A stretch of 64,000 bases of DNA, taken from assembly GCF_001570365.1 (NCBI RefSeq), contig NZ_BBYK01000042.1:126202-190201 (forward strand), written 5' to 3'. Source of the stretch: Microtetraspora fusca (GTDB lineage: Bacteria > Actinomycetota > Actinomycetes > Streptosporangiales > Streptosporangiaceae). Each line of letters begins with the position of its first letter. Within the stretch, counting starts at the first letter, position 1. The notes beneath the pieces are model-generated. The model was given only the letters and a program-made list of their open reading frames with translations, did not search any database and was not told the DNA's origin. The translations under genes were made by a program, and so were the position numbers. Positions 1 to 6,969 of this stretch are shown here, in pieces.

Positions 1-1193
1 TTGTTGCCGTCCGGGTGGGTGCCGCTCGGGTAGCCGAACACGAAGACGTTCTTGCCGAGCTTCTGGTTGTAGGCCATGCCCTGCCCGCCGACGTTGTCGC
101 CGAGGCGACCGACGTCCTTCAGGCCGATCTGGAAGGTCTTGCCGACGACCTGGTAGCCACCGGCGGCCTTGGTCCAGAAGGTCCGCTTGAAGTACTTGTA
201 CTCCGGCTTCTGCTGGTGGTGGCCGTGGCCGGGCTTGCCGTCGACCTTCGTCCGGAAGTACAGCGTCTTGCCGTCGCGGCTGACGTACGAGTCCTTGTCG
301 AACTTGTACTCGTACTTGCTGACCTCGACGGGGTCGCTGGCACCGGTGCCCTCGGCCCACGGGCCGTTGCCGGTGAGGTCCTTGTCCTTGTTCAGGGCCT
401 GGAAGTCGGCCACGGTGGCCGGCTTCTGCGTGTTGTCACCCGGGACCGGGACGACGCTCAGCTCGGACCAAGCGGTGCTCTTGTCGGCCTGGAGCTTCGC
501 CTTCGCGGCCTCAGCCTCCGCCTGGGTGGCGAAGACCTCGGACTTGTACTCCTTGTCCGCCTTCGCGCTCTCGGGCAGGACGCCGTTGTACACGGTCACG
601 AACGCGTAGTCGCGGTCGCCGTCCTCGTAGACGTCGAAGTCGTAGTGCGTGAAGGCCTGCTTGCCGACGTAGATGCCCCACGGGGTCTTGCCCTGGTAGT
701 AACCGGGGATGAAGACCCACTTGTCCATGGTGGCGGCGTTCTTGCCGGTGTCGTACACGCAGTGGCCGGCGGTGGCGACCAGGTTGCGGTAGTTCGACTG
801 CAGCGAGGTGGCCGAGCACCAGTGCGGCTGCTTGTCCGCGCCGATGAAGAACACCTTGCCGACGGTCTTGGGCAGGTTGACGTTCTTCGACTTGGCGGCG
901 GCCTTCTTCTCGTCGCCGATGGCCGGCACGACGCCGGGCTTGCTGTCGGCAGCCGGCCCGCCCTTGGAGACGTGCTTGGCGACGATCTTCGTCTCAACGC
1001 CGTAGGGGGTGGCGTTGAGCAGGTTGGCCTTGGCCTGGCCGTACCAGAACGCGGCAACCTGCTTGGCGGCGAGGTTGGTGTTCGCGAGGGTGTCGCTGGA
1101 GACCGTGTTGGTCGCCTGGGCCGGAGCGGCCAGGCCGGCGGCCAGGAGGCCGGCGGTGGCGACGAGGCCACCGAAAGCGAGGGTGCGCTTCAT
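1..1193 (-). CDS. Secreted trypsin/V8-like serine protease, C-terminus cut off by the window edge
   Basis: The start at 1193 has an AAGGAG ribosome site 9 bases upstream and opens with an Ala-rich signal peptide (MKRT..., likely cut after AQA at residue 27). The catalytic His lies in TAGHC (His144) and the probable Asp in DGDRDYAF (Asp195). The frame is open for 397 codons and runs off the window just after GYPSG (387-391), where members normally have a stretch leading to the catalytic Ser, so the Ser is not visible. The stretch of about 150 residues between Asp and GYP (roughly 207-360), rich in Lys, Asp and Glu, is far longer than the usual spacing and looks like an inserted module. It is probably an extracellular protease or a trypsin-fold protein. 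Activity cannot be judged without the missing end. Confidence 0.8.
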   Translation of the reverse strand, partial: MKRTLAFGGLVATAGLLAAGLAAPAQATNTVSSDTLANTNLAAKQVAAFWYGQAKANLLNATPYGVETKIVAKHVSKGGPAADSKPGVVPAIGDEKKAAAKSKNVNLPKTVGKVFFIGADKQPHWCSATSLQSNYRNLVATAGHCVYDTGKNAATMDKWVFIPGYYQGKTPWGIYVGKQAFTHYDFDVYEDGDRDYAFVTVYNGVLPESAKADKEYKSEVFATQAEAEAAKAKLQADKSTAWSELSVVPVPGDNTQKPATVADFQALNKDKDLTGNGPWAEGTGASDPVEVSKYEYKFDKDSYVSRDGKTLYFRTKVDGKPGHGHHQQKPEYKYFKRTFWTKAAGGYQVVGKTFQIGLKDVGRLGDNVGGQGMAYNQKLGKNVFVFGYPSGTHPDGN

Positions 1194-1218
1194 GAGGGGT
1201 TGCTCCTTGGTCTGTCGT

Positions 1219-1238
1219 GGGACGTCAATTTGCGTCCC
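1219..1238. promoter_or_regulatory. Inverted repeat in the leader of the protease gene
   Basis: GGGACG at 1219-1224 and CGTCCC at 1233-1238 form a perfect inverted repeat (7 bp if the flanking T-A pair is counted) with an 8-base spacer. It lies 25-45 bases upstream of the protease start. It could be an operator or a leader hairpin; the protein that would bind it is unknown. Confidence 0.4.
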
Positions 1239-1543
1239 ATCCGTCAGTAAAGGGATGACATGGACGTTACCAAGGGGCAGCTGGGATCAAAGCTGAAAAA
1301 ATCTTGTGAATCCGTGGAACCGGATGGATCGTTCGGACCGTCAGAGATGTAGCCAGCGGTATATCCGCTGATCACCCCGGCGTGTCCGGATTTCGGCGCC
1401 CCTCGGCGGCGGCGCGCCCATCCACTGGTTGTGTGACCTAAATCACAGTTATGGCCCGATAATTCGCCATAATTCACCGCATGACGAATAGAGTGTTTTG
1501 TCCGCTTTGTCATGACGTGTGCGGATTTATTGCTGCGGCAGTT
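1239..1543. other. Intergenic region between protease and tamR genes
   Basis: About 300 bases with no convincing gene. It is visibly more AT-rich than its surroundings around 1430-1530, as expected for promoter DNA of the protease gene on the minus strand. A short open frame on the minus strand (1244-1513) has no ribosome site and no recognisable composition, so I do not call it. Confidence 0.5.
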
Positions 1544-2068
1544 CTAGTGCGCTCCGCCGTCTGAGGCATCGAAAGGGGCGAGCAGGGTGTGGAGCAAGGT
1601 GGCGAGGGTGCGCTGCTCGCGCTCGCCCAGGCCGGCGAGCAGTTCGCGCTCGCGCCGCAACAGACCGGCGAAGGCCGCGTCCACCCGCTCGCGTCCCAGG
1701 GCGGTCAGCCGTACGAGGACGCCGCGCCGATCCTCCGGGTCGGGGTGTCGCGTGACCAGTCCGGAGGCGGCCAGCCGGTCGATGCGGTTCGTCATCGTCC
1801 CCGACGTGACCAGCGTCGCCCGCAGCAGCGCGCCCGGGCTCAGCTCGTACGGCTTGCCGGAGCGCCGTAGCGCGGTGAGTACGTCGAACTCCCAGGATTC
1901 GAGATCGTGCTCGGCGAACGCCGCCCGTCGTGCGCGATCGAGGTGGCGGCTGAGCCGTGACACCCGGCTGAGCACTTCGAGGGGAGAGACGTCCAGGTCT
2001 GGGCGCTCCTGTCGCCAAGCGGCGACGAGCCGGTCCACCTCGTCTTCGGTGGCCCTGGAATGCGACAT
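1544..2068 (-). CDS. tamR: MarR-family regulator, TamR-type
   Basis: A 174-residue MarR protein: N-terminal helix, then winged helix-turn-helix (around residues 60-125) with the wing sequence DPEDRRGVLVRLT typical of the family, then a C-terminal dimerisation helix. Start at 2068 gives MSHSRATED; the frame is open further upstream but that would run through the operator. It is divergent from a trans-aconitate methyltransferase, the arrangement of Streptomyces TamR, which represses tam and responds to trans-aconitate and citrate-type ligands. By analogy this protein should bind the paired palindromes at 2086-2130 and repress both genes. Function is assigned from family plus context. Confidence 0.85.
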   Translation of the reverse strand: MSHSRATEDEVDRLVAAWRQERPDLDVSPLEVLSRVSRLSRHLDRARRAAFAEHDLESWEFDVLTALRRSGKPYELSPGALLRATLVTSGTMTNRIDRLAASGLVTRHPDPEDRRGVLVRLTALGRERVDAAFAGLLRRERELLAGLGEREQRTLATLLHTLLAPFDASDGGAH

Positions 2069-2085
2069 GGCGTTGATTTTAGCTC

Positions 2086-2130
2086 TCTTGACATCGAGAA
2101 ACCTAGGCGCAGAGTATCTCGATATCAAGA
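2086..2130. promoter_or_regulatory. Divergent tamR/tam promoters with paired MarR operators
   Basis: Two 14-bp near-palindromes, TCTTGACATCGAGA (2086-2099) and TCTCGATATCAAGA (2117-2130), face each other as inverted copies (13 of 14 positions match) with centres 31 bp apart, about three helical turns. The first contains a perfect TTGACA -35 (2088-2093) toward tam. On the other strand TTGATA, 17 bases, TAGGTT makes a promoter toward tamR. A repressor here would block both promoters at once. Confidence 0.8.
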
Positions 2131-2147
2131 TGAATCGGAGAATCTCC

Positions 2148-2918
2148 ATGGGATCGGACATCTGGGACCCCGCGGTCTATCGCACGTACGCCGACGAGCG
2201 GGCCCGGCCCTTCTACGACCTGCTCGGCCGGGTGGCCGCGCGAAATCCGGCGCACGTGGTCGATCTCGGCTGCGGCTCCGGAGAGCTGACCGCCGAACTC
2301 GCCGGGCGTTGGCCCACCGCGACCGTGCACGGCGTCGACTCCTCCGCCGCGATGATCGACAAGGCTCCCAGCGGAGAGCGTCTCGGGTTCGAGGTCGCCG
2401 ACGTGCGCGACTGGCGTCCGTCCCGCCCCGTCGATGTCATCGTGTCGAACGCGGTCCTCCAGTGGGTGCCCGAGCATCGCGAGCTGCTCGCCCGCTGGGT
2501 GACCCACCTGACCCCCGGCGGGTGGCTCGCCTTCCAGGTGCCCGGCAACTTCGACGCGCCCAGCCACGCACTGATCCGCGGGCTCTGCCGTACACCGGCC
2601 TGGCATGACGAACTGGGCGATCTCGTACGCGAGGCGCCGGTGGACGAACCGGTCGAATACCTGGAACTGCTCACAGGGCTCGGCTGCGCCGTGGACGCCT
2701 GGGAGACCACTTACATTCACGTGCTCCCCGGCGAGGACGCCGTACTCGGCTGGGTCAAGGGGACCGCGCTGCGTCCCATGCTCGACCGGCTCTCCCCGGA
2801 CCGCCACTCGGCCTTCCTCGCCGAATGCGGACGGCTCCTCGCTGAGGCGTACCCGCGCCGCCCGTACGGCACGGCCTTCCCGTTCCGCCGGATTTTCGTC
2901 GTGGCCCGCAAGAACTAA
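2148..2918 (+). CDS. tam: Trans-aconitate 2-methyltransferase
   Basis: A 256-residue class I SAM methyltransferase. Motif I is VVDLGCGSG (residues 37-45), followed by an acidic HGVDSS and a SNAVLQWVP motif typical of Tam. Tam methyl-esterifies trans-aconitate, an isomer that forms spontaneously from the citric-acid-cycle intermediate cis-aconitate and inhibits aconitase, so it is a damage-control enzyme in the cytoplasm. The ATG at 2148 is preceded by GGAG at a good distance; an in-frame ATG at 2130 lies inside the operator and has no ribosome site. The divergent MarR regulator supports the assignment. Confidence 0.88.
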   Translation: MGSDIWDPAVYRTYADERARPFYDLLGRVAARNPAHVVDLGCGSGELTAELAGRWPTATVHGVDSSAAMIDKAPSGERLGFEVADVRDWRPSRPVDVIVSNAVLQWVPEHRELLARWVTHLTPGGWLAFQVPGNFDAPSHALIRGLCRTPAWHDELGDLVREAPVDEPVEYLELLTGLGCAVDAWETTYIHVLPGEDAVLGWVKGTALRPMLDRLSPDRHSAFLAECGRLLAEAYPRRPYGTAFPFRRIFVVARKN

Positions 2919-3023
2919 TAGGAACCGCGGACGCGATCGGCCGAGCGGGCGTGCGAAGCTCGCGGGACGCTCAGACGGCCGGTGAGAAGGGCCGCCGAGC
3001 GGTCCCCGGCCAAATCAGGGGAC

Positions 3024-4064
3024 TCAGCTTCCGTCCGCCCGATCGGGACCGGCTGTCTTGCTCGCCTGGCGCGCCTGCCGCTCCAGCGCCTTCTGCTGCT
3101 CGCGCTGGGCCTTCTCCTGCTCCTTCTGTTCGCGTTCGCGGGCCTTCTCGCGTTCTTTCTGTTCGCGTTCGCGGGCCTTCTCGCGTTCTTTCTGTTCGCG
3201 TTCGCGGGCCTTCTGCTGCTCGCGCTGGAGCTTCTCCTGCTCCTTCTGTTCGCGTTCGCGGGCCTTCTCGCGTTCTTTCTGTTCGCGTTCGCGGGCCTTC
3301 TGCTGCTCGCGCTGGAGCTTCTCCTGCTCCTTCAGATCGCGCTCCCGCGCCTTGTCCTGCTCCTTGGAGTCCCGCTCGGCGGGCCGTGCCGGACGGGCGT
3401 CCGGGGGAGGGGAGAGCACCAGGCCGCGGGTGGCGGCCGTGAGCTGCGGATTGGGATCGAGACCGGTCAGGCCGTTCCAGGAGAGGTTGACCAGGTGCGC
3501 CGCGACCTCCTCGCGCCGCGGCTTGCGCACGTCCAGCCACCACTGCCCGGTCAGCGCCGTCATGCCGACCAGCATCTGCGCGTACATCGGCGCGAGCTTC
3601 GGGTCGTAGCCGCGCTCCTTGAACTCGTCGGCCAGCACGTCCTCGACCTGGCTGGCGATGTCACTGATCAGGCTCGCGAACGTGCCCGTTCCGGATGCGG
3701 CGTGCGAGTCGCGGACCAGGATGCGGAAGCCCTCGCTGCTCTCCTCGATGTATTGGAGGAGAGCGAGGGCGGCCCGCTCCAGCTTGACCAGCGCGTGCGA
3801 GGCCGACAGCGCCTGCGTGACCAGGGTCAGCAGCCGCTGCATCTCCCGGTCGATGACGACCGCGTAGATGCCCTCTTTGCCGCCGAAGTGTTCATAGACG
3901 ACGGGCTTGGAAACCTTGGCGCTCGCCGCGATCTCCTCGACCGAGGTGCCGTCGAAGCCCTTCTCGGCGAAGAGCGCGCGGCCGATCTGGATCAACTGCT
4001 CGCGTCGCTCCGCGCCCGTCATACGTCGTCGAGATCGGGAGGAGTCGTTCACGCGTTCCATCAT
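3024..4064 (-). CDS. TetR-family regulator with a long charged 11-residue-repeat tail
   Basis: Residues 1-65 form a clear TetR DNA-binding domain (RREQLIQIGRALFAEKGFDG, then VSKPVVYEHFGGKEG). A ligand/dimer domain follows to about residue 215, so the core has normal TetR length. After that comes an extra tail (about 230-330) of Lys/Arg/Glu/Gln built from 11-residue repeats such as KAREREQKERE, predicted to be a single charged helix or coiled coil. Adjacent Met codons at 4064 and 4061 are the likely starts, though the ribosome site is weak and the frame is open further upstream. It lies 151 bases downstream of a fatty-acid desaturase on the same strand, which suggests it regulates that gene or membrane-lipid genes. 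The regulated target is inference. Confidence 0.85.
   Translation of the reverse strand: MMERVNDSSRSRRRMTGAERREQLIQIGRALFAEKGFDGTSVEEIAASAKVSKPVVYEHFGGKEGIYAVVIDREMQRLLTLVTQALSASHALVKLERAALALLQYIEESSEGFRILVRDSHAASGTGTFASLISDIASQVEDVLADEFKERGYDPKLAPMYAQMLVGMTALTGQWWLDVRKPRREEVAAHLVNLSWNGLTGLDPNPQLTAATRGLVLSPPPDARPARPAERDSKEQDKARERDLKEQEKLQREQQKAREREQKEREKAREREQKEQEKLQREQQKAREREQKEREKAREREQKEREKAREREQKEQEKAQREQQKALERQARQASKTAGPDRADGS
3066..3375 (-). repeat. In-gene 33-bp tandem repeats encoding KAREREQKERE-type units
   Basis: The 3' part of the TetR gene is made of repeated 33-bp units, several identical at DNA level (for example around 3142-3210 and 3250-3300), interspersed with variants encoding KLQREQQ. 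The multiple of 11 codons keeps the helix phase. Near-identity of the units indicates recent slippage or recombination, so copy number may vary between strains. The opposite strand reads as Leu/Phe/Ala-rich hydrophobic protein, which is an artefact of these codons. Confidence 0.85.
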
Positions 4065-4215
4065 GGCCTGTTTGGGTTTATCGACGGATTCCGGCCTCGC
4101 CGTCGCCTTGCCGTTCGGCGGATCCGGGCGCATCCGTACGGCTGTCGCCGACGCCTGCGCGGAGGCGAGAGGCAGGGCGACAGCCGATGCGCGTGGAGAG
4201 GGGGTATCGGCGGGA

Positions 4216-5154
4216 TCACCCAAGTCGTTTCGCCGCCAGCCGCTCCTCATTGGGCCAGCGCACGTCGGAGACCCATCCGGCCTTCTCGAACCAGCGGATC
4301 AGGCCCGCGCTGAGGTCGATCTGCCCCTTGAGCACGCCGTGCCTGGCGCAGGTGGGGTCGGAGTGGTGCAGGTTGTGCCACGACTCGCCGAACGACGGGA
4401 TCGCCAGCCACCAGACATTGCGCGACTTGTCGCGGACCTCGAACGCCTCGTCGCCGAAGACGTGGCAGATCGAGTTGATCGACCAGGTGACGTGGTGGAG
4501 CAGGCCGATCCGGATAACGGTGCCCCAGAAGAACGCGGTGAGCGCTCCCTGCCAGGACCAGGTCACCAGTCCGCCGAGCAGCGCCGGAAGGAACAGCGAG
4601 GTGAGGGCGAGGGCCCCGAACGACCTGTGCAGCTTCATGATGTCCGGGTCCTTGATCAGGTCCGGCGCGTACTTCTCGCGGTTGGTGCGCTCGGACTCGA
4701 ACAGCCAGCCCATGTGGGCGTAGAGCAGTCCCTTGGACATCGACTTGAAGCCGGGACCGAACCGCCACGGCGAGTGCGGGTCGCCCTCCTTGTCGGAGAA
4801 CTTGTGGTGCTTGCGGTGGGTGGCGACCCAGTCGAGCACGGACATCTCGAGGGAGAGGCTGCCGGCGATCCCCAGGATGATCTTCATGGGCCGCGTGGCT
4901 TTGAACGACCCGTGGGTGAAGTAGCGGTGGAAGCCCACCGTGACTCCGAGGCCGGACACGATGTAGAAGATCGCGAAGATCACGACATCGCTCCAGCCCA
5001 GACCCCATCCCCAGGCGAACGGCACGGCGGCGATTACGGCGAGGATGGGAGCCCCGACCACCACCCCGAAGGTGATCAGTTCTGCTCTCGATTTCGGTTC
5101 CGGCTCGAACTCCGGCTTGGGCTGCCGTGCGGGACGCTCTGTGAGGACAGTCAT
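4216..5154 (-). CDS. Membrane acyl-CoA/acyl-lipid delta-9-type fatty acid desaturase
   Basis: A 312-residue integral membrane di-iron desaturase. It shows the three histidine boxes HRYFTH (76-81), HRKHH (113-117) and HNLHH (about 260-264), with paired hydrophobic segments at about 28-75 and 95-110 and again at 175-225. It introduces a cis double bond in saturated fatty acyl chains at the cytoplasmic membrane and would adjust membrane fluidity. Length and box spacing match the bacterial stearoyl-CoA desaturase-like family. The ATG at 5154 has only a weak GAGG. The TetR gene downstream on the same strand and the tandem palindromes at 5190-5218 just upstream suggest repression tied to acyl-CoA status. 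Confidence 0.9.
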   Translation of the reverse strand: MTVLTERPARQPKPEFEPEPKSRAELITFGVVVGAPILAVIAAVPFAWGWGLGWSDVVIFAIFYIVSGLGVTVGFHRYFTHGSFKATRPMKIILGIAGSLSLEMSVLDWVATHRKHHKFSDKEGDPHSPWRFGPGFKSMSKGLLYAHMGWLFESERTNREKYAPDLIKDPDIMKLHRSFGALALTSLFLPALLGGLVTWSWQGALTAFFWGTVIRIGLLHHVTWSINSICHVFGDEAFEVRDKSRNVWWLAIPSFGESWHNLHHSDPTCARHGVLKGQIDLSAGLIRWFEKAGWVSDVRWPNEERLAAKRLG

Positions 5155-5467
5155 GGGCTACCTCGCGAAGAAGTGGGGAAGATGTCCGGCTACGCCACCG
5201 TAACCTACGCCATCGTAAGTTAGGAATTTCCAGGCGGCGAATGTAGGGAAGGTGACTCAATCCGACCCCAACTCGTGGCGCATCCACGCCTTGTGGAAGT
5301 GCCATCAGATCTGCTAAAAGCGTGCGCCCGCGACCGTCGGGAGGCCAGGGTGCCGGGGCAACCTTTGTCGCAGGTTGGGCGCCCCCTGGCCGCGTTCCCG
5401 TGAGTGTACGGCTGTGCGATGAGTAATTGACTTGCGACGATAAGTAATCAGAACTAGCGTTCTATTC
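5155..5467. other. Divergent intergenic region with a long stem-loop
   Basis: This 313-bp gap separates the desaturase (minus) from the HTH protein (plus). Besides the operator it holds a 49-base inverted structure at 5343-5391: GGCCAGGG pairs with CCCTGGCC outside, and CAACC (5359-5363) pairs with GGTTG (5373-5377) inside. The last 60 bases before the HTH gene are AT-rich and contain TTGACT, a possible -35. No gene is seen in the gap. Confidence 0.5.
5190..5218. promoter_or_regulatory. Tandem palindromic operator upstream of the desaturase
   Basis: Two copies of CTACGCCAYCGTAA lie head to tail at 5190-5203 and 5205-5218 (15-bp period). Each contains the palindrome TACG-N4-CGTA (5191-5202 and 5206-5217). 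They sit 36-64 bp upstream of the desaturase start, in promoter position. TetR dimers typically bind such sites, and the neighbouring TetR protein is the obvious candidate. Binding is inferred, not shown. Confidence 0.65.
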
Positions 5468-6355
5468 ATGACGAGAACCCCTCGGCAACTCGCCCGGTTT
5501 GAGGCGCTCCGCGGCCAAGCCATCGCCCTCAGGGCGTCCGGCAAGTCCCGCGCCCAAATCAAGAACCTCCTCGGCATCGGCAGTGAAGGCACTCTCAACG
5601 AGTTGCTCCGGGATGTGATCCCGCCCGGCTCCCCGCTGCGGGCCAACGCCAAGGACGATCTGAGGGCGCGAGCTCGTGAACTTCGCCTGGCCGGTCGGTC
5701 CTACAACGAGATCGTGAGCGAGCTGGGCGTTTCCAAGTCCTCGGTGTCGCTCTGGGTGCGCGACCTGCCCGAGCCCCCGAGGCTCAGTCCGGAGCAGCGC
5801 CGGCAGCGGGCCGCGGAAGGCGCGCGACGCTACTGGGAGAGCGAGCGAGGCGAGCGCGAGGCCCGCAGGCGAGAGGTCCGGGACAACGCGGCCGCGATGG
5901 TGGGCCGGCTCTCCGAGAGGGACCTCCTCATCGCCGGTGCGGTGGCCTATTGGTGCGAAGGAGGGAAGAACAAGCCGGGTCGTCGTTATGACCGGGTCGT
6001 ATTCATGAACAGCGACCCCGGCCTGATCCGTTTCTTCCTCCGGTTCCTGGAGGCGGCCGGGGTCGATCGCGCGGATGTGGCCTTCCACGTCTGTATCCAC
6101 GAGACGGCGGATCTCGCCGAGGCGGAGAAGTTCTGGCTGGAGCAGACCGGCGGCACGGCGGATCGGTTCGGCAATCCCGTCATCAAGCGGCACAGGCCCG
6201 CGACCGTGCGGAGCAATGTCGGAGAGGACTACCACGGCTGTCTCCGGGTTGAGGTCCGTCGTGGCTCCTGGCTCTATAGAAAGATCGAGGGATGGGTCGA
6301 AGGGATCTTCCGTGCCGCATCAATCGAATCGGCAGAGCCTGCCCTCGATCGGTAA
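5468..6355 (+). CDS. HTH protein with LAGLIDADG-like C-terminal region
   Basis: A 295-residue protein of an actinobacterial family without a firm function. The N-terminus holds two helix-turn-helix-like segments: residues about 15-50 (IALRASGKSRAQIKNLLGIG) and about 66-95 (RSYNEIVSELGVSKSSVSLW, resolvase/Hin-like). A basic Arg-rich linker follows. The C-terminal half starts with LIAGAVAYWCEGGK and continues FMNSDPGLIRFFLRFL, a pattern reminiscent of the LAGLIDADG homing-endonuclease helix followed by a beta-rich DNA-binding fold. No ribosome site precedes the ATG, so it may be leaderless. It ends 42 bases before a tRNA gene. Function is uncertain; DNA binding is likely. Confidence 0.7.
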   Translation: MTRTPRQLARFEALRGQAIALRASGKSRAQIKNLLGIGSEGTLNELLRDVIPPGSPLRANAKDDLRARARELRLAGRSYNEIVSELGVSKSSVSLWVRDLPEPPRLSPEQRRQRAAEGARRYWESERGEREARRREVRDNAAAMVGRLSERDLLIAGAVAYWCEGGKNKPGRRYDRVVFMNSDPGLIRFFLRFLEAAGVDRADVAFHVCIHETADLAEAEKFWLEQTGGTADRFGNPVIKRHRPATVRSNVGEDYHGCLRVEVRRGSWLYRKIEGWVEGIFRAASIESAEPALDR

Positions 6356-6397
6356 GCTAGGGCGAGGCTCCGAACCTTCACCCAGGGTTCGAGACCA

Positions 6398-6470
6398 TCC
6401 CGGGTCGTCTAACCAGGCAGGACAACGTCTTTTGGTGTCGTATGTAGGGGTTCGAATCCTCTCCCGGGAG
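6398..6470 (+). tRNA. tRNA-Gln (anticodon UUG), slightly irregular
   Basis: A 73-base cloverleaf: acceptor TCCCGGG/CCCGGGA (7 of 7 pairs), D-stem GTCT/GGAC with a 9-base loop, anticodon stem ACGTC/GTCGT with one T-T mismatch, loop TTTTGGT with anticodon TTG at 6432-6434, a 4-base variable loop, T-stem AGGGG/CCTCT with the canonical TTCGAAT loop, and discriminator G. CCA is not encoded. The acceptor and T arm are convincing. The anticodon-stem mismatch and short variable loop lower confidence and leave open a decaying copy. Confidence 0.6.
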
Positions 6471-6486
6471 CAGTAAGCACAGGTTC

Positions 6487-6519
6487 GAAGCCTGGTCCGG
6501 TAAGTCCGGGCCAGGCTTC
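6487..6519 (+). terminator. Strong stem-loop terminator after the tRNA
   Basis: GAAGCCTGG (6487-6495) pairs perfectly with CCAGGCTTC (6511-6519), with an inner CCGG/CCGG pair around a TAAGT loop. It is followed by TGCTTTGTTC, modestly T-rich. Its position 16 bases after the tRNA fits termination of that transcript. Confidence 0.7.
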
Positions 6520-6969
6520 TGCTTTGTTCGGCCTCTCCGCGGGACTCTGGGCGGCGCTTTCGGCGGTCCAGGCGGCCCCTGGCCGACCGTGAGGGCGGTC
6601 TCGGTGTGGGGAACTGGGCGGCTCGTGCGCTGGGGCCCATCTGCGGAAACCGGGATCCCTGTTGCGATGATTTCGGCTGATCGAGCACGTCTTGTGGTTA
6701 CTGTCCGGAGTGTCCGGCAACGTGAACATCGGGACCGCCGGCCCGATGCGGCCATCCGGGCGCTCCGCGCCACCCCGTGAGGGGCGTTCCGCGGTCACGC
6801 TCAGTGACCGTTGAGAGGGGTCGCGTTCCAGGTGGGGGCTGGATTCCGCCTTGGGGGCGGCAGGTAAGCTCACCTTGTCGAGTGGGTGACCGTGCGACGC
6901 CTCGGCGGTAGCCGTACGTGATCCTTTGGCCGACCTGTTGCAATCGCGGATCCGAGGGAGCCCCCGCAA
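6520..6969. other. Intergenic region upstream of glmU
   Basis: About 450 bases without a supportable gene. It contains an inverted repeat CGGTCAC (6792-6798) / GTGACCG (6804-6810) with a 5-base spacer, preceded by a small CCCC-GTGA-GGGG hairpin near 6774-6785. These may be regulatory or leader structures for glmU. No clear -35/-10 pair was found. Confidence 0.4.

Noticed and set aside
1244-1513. Minus-strand open frame of 89 codons between protease and tamR
   Set aside because: No ribosome site, no protein-like composition, and AT-rich promoter-like DNA.
3066-3375. Regular 33-bp repeats resembling a CRISPR or minisatellite array
   Set aside because: The units are contiguous without unique spacers and lie in frame inside the TetR gene.
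2971-4313. Long opposite-strand frame with LLLLLFAFAGLLAFFLFAFAGLL-like hydrophobic repeats
   Set aside because: It is the mirror of the Lys/Arg/Glu/Gln repeat codons of the TetR tail; it has no start signal and ends in unrelated sequence.
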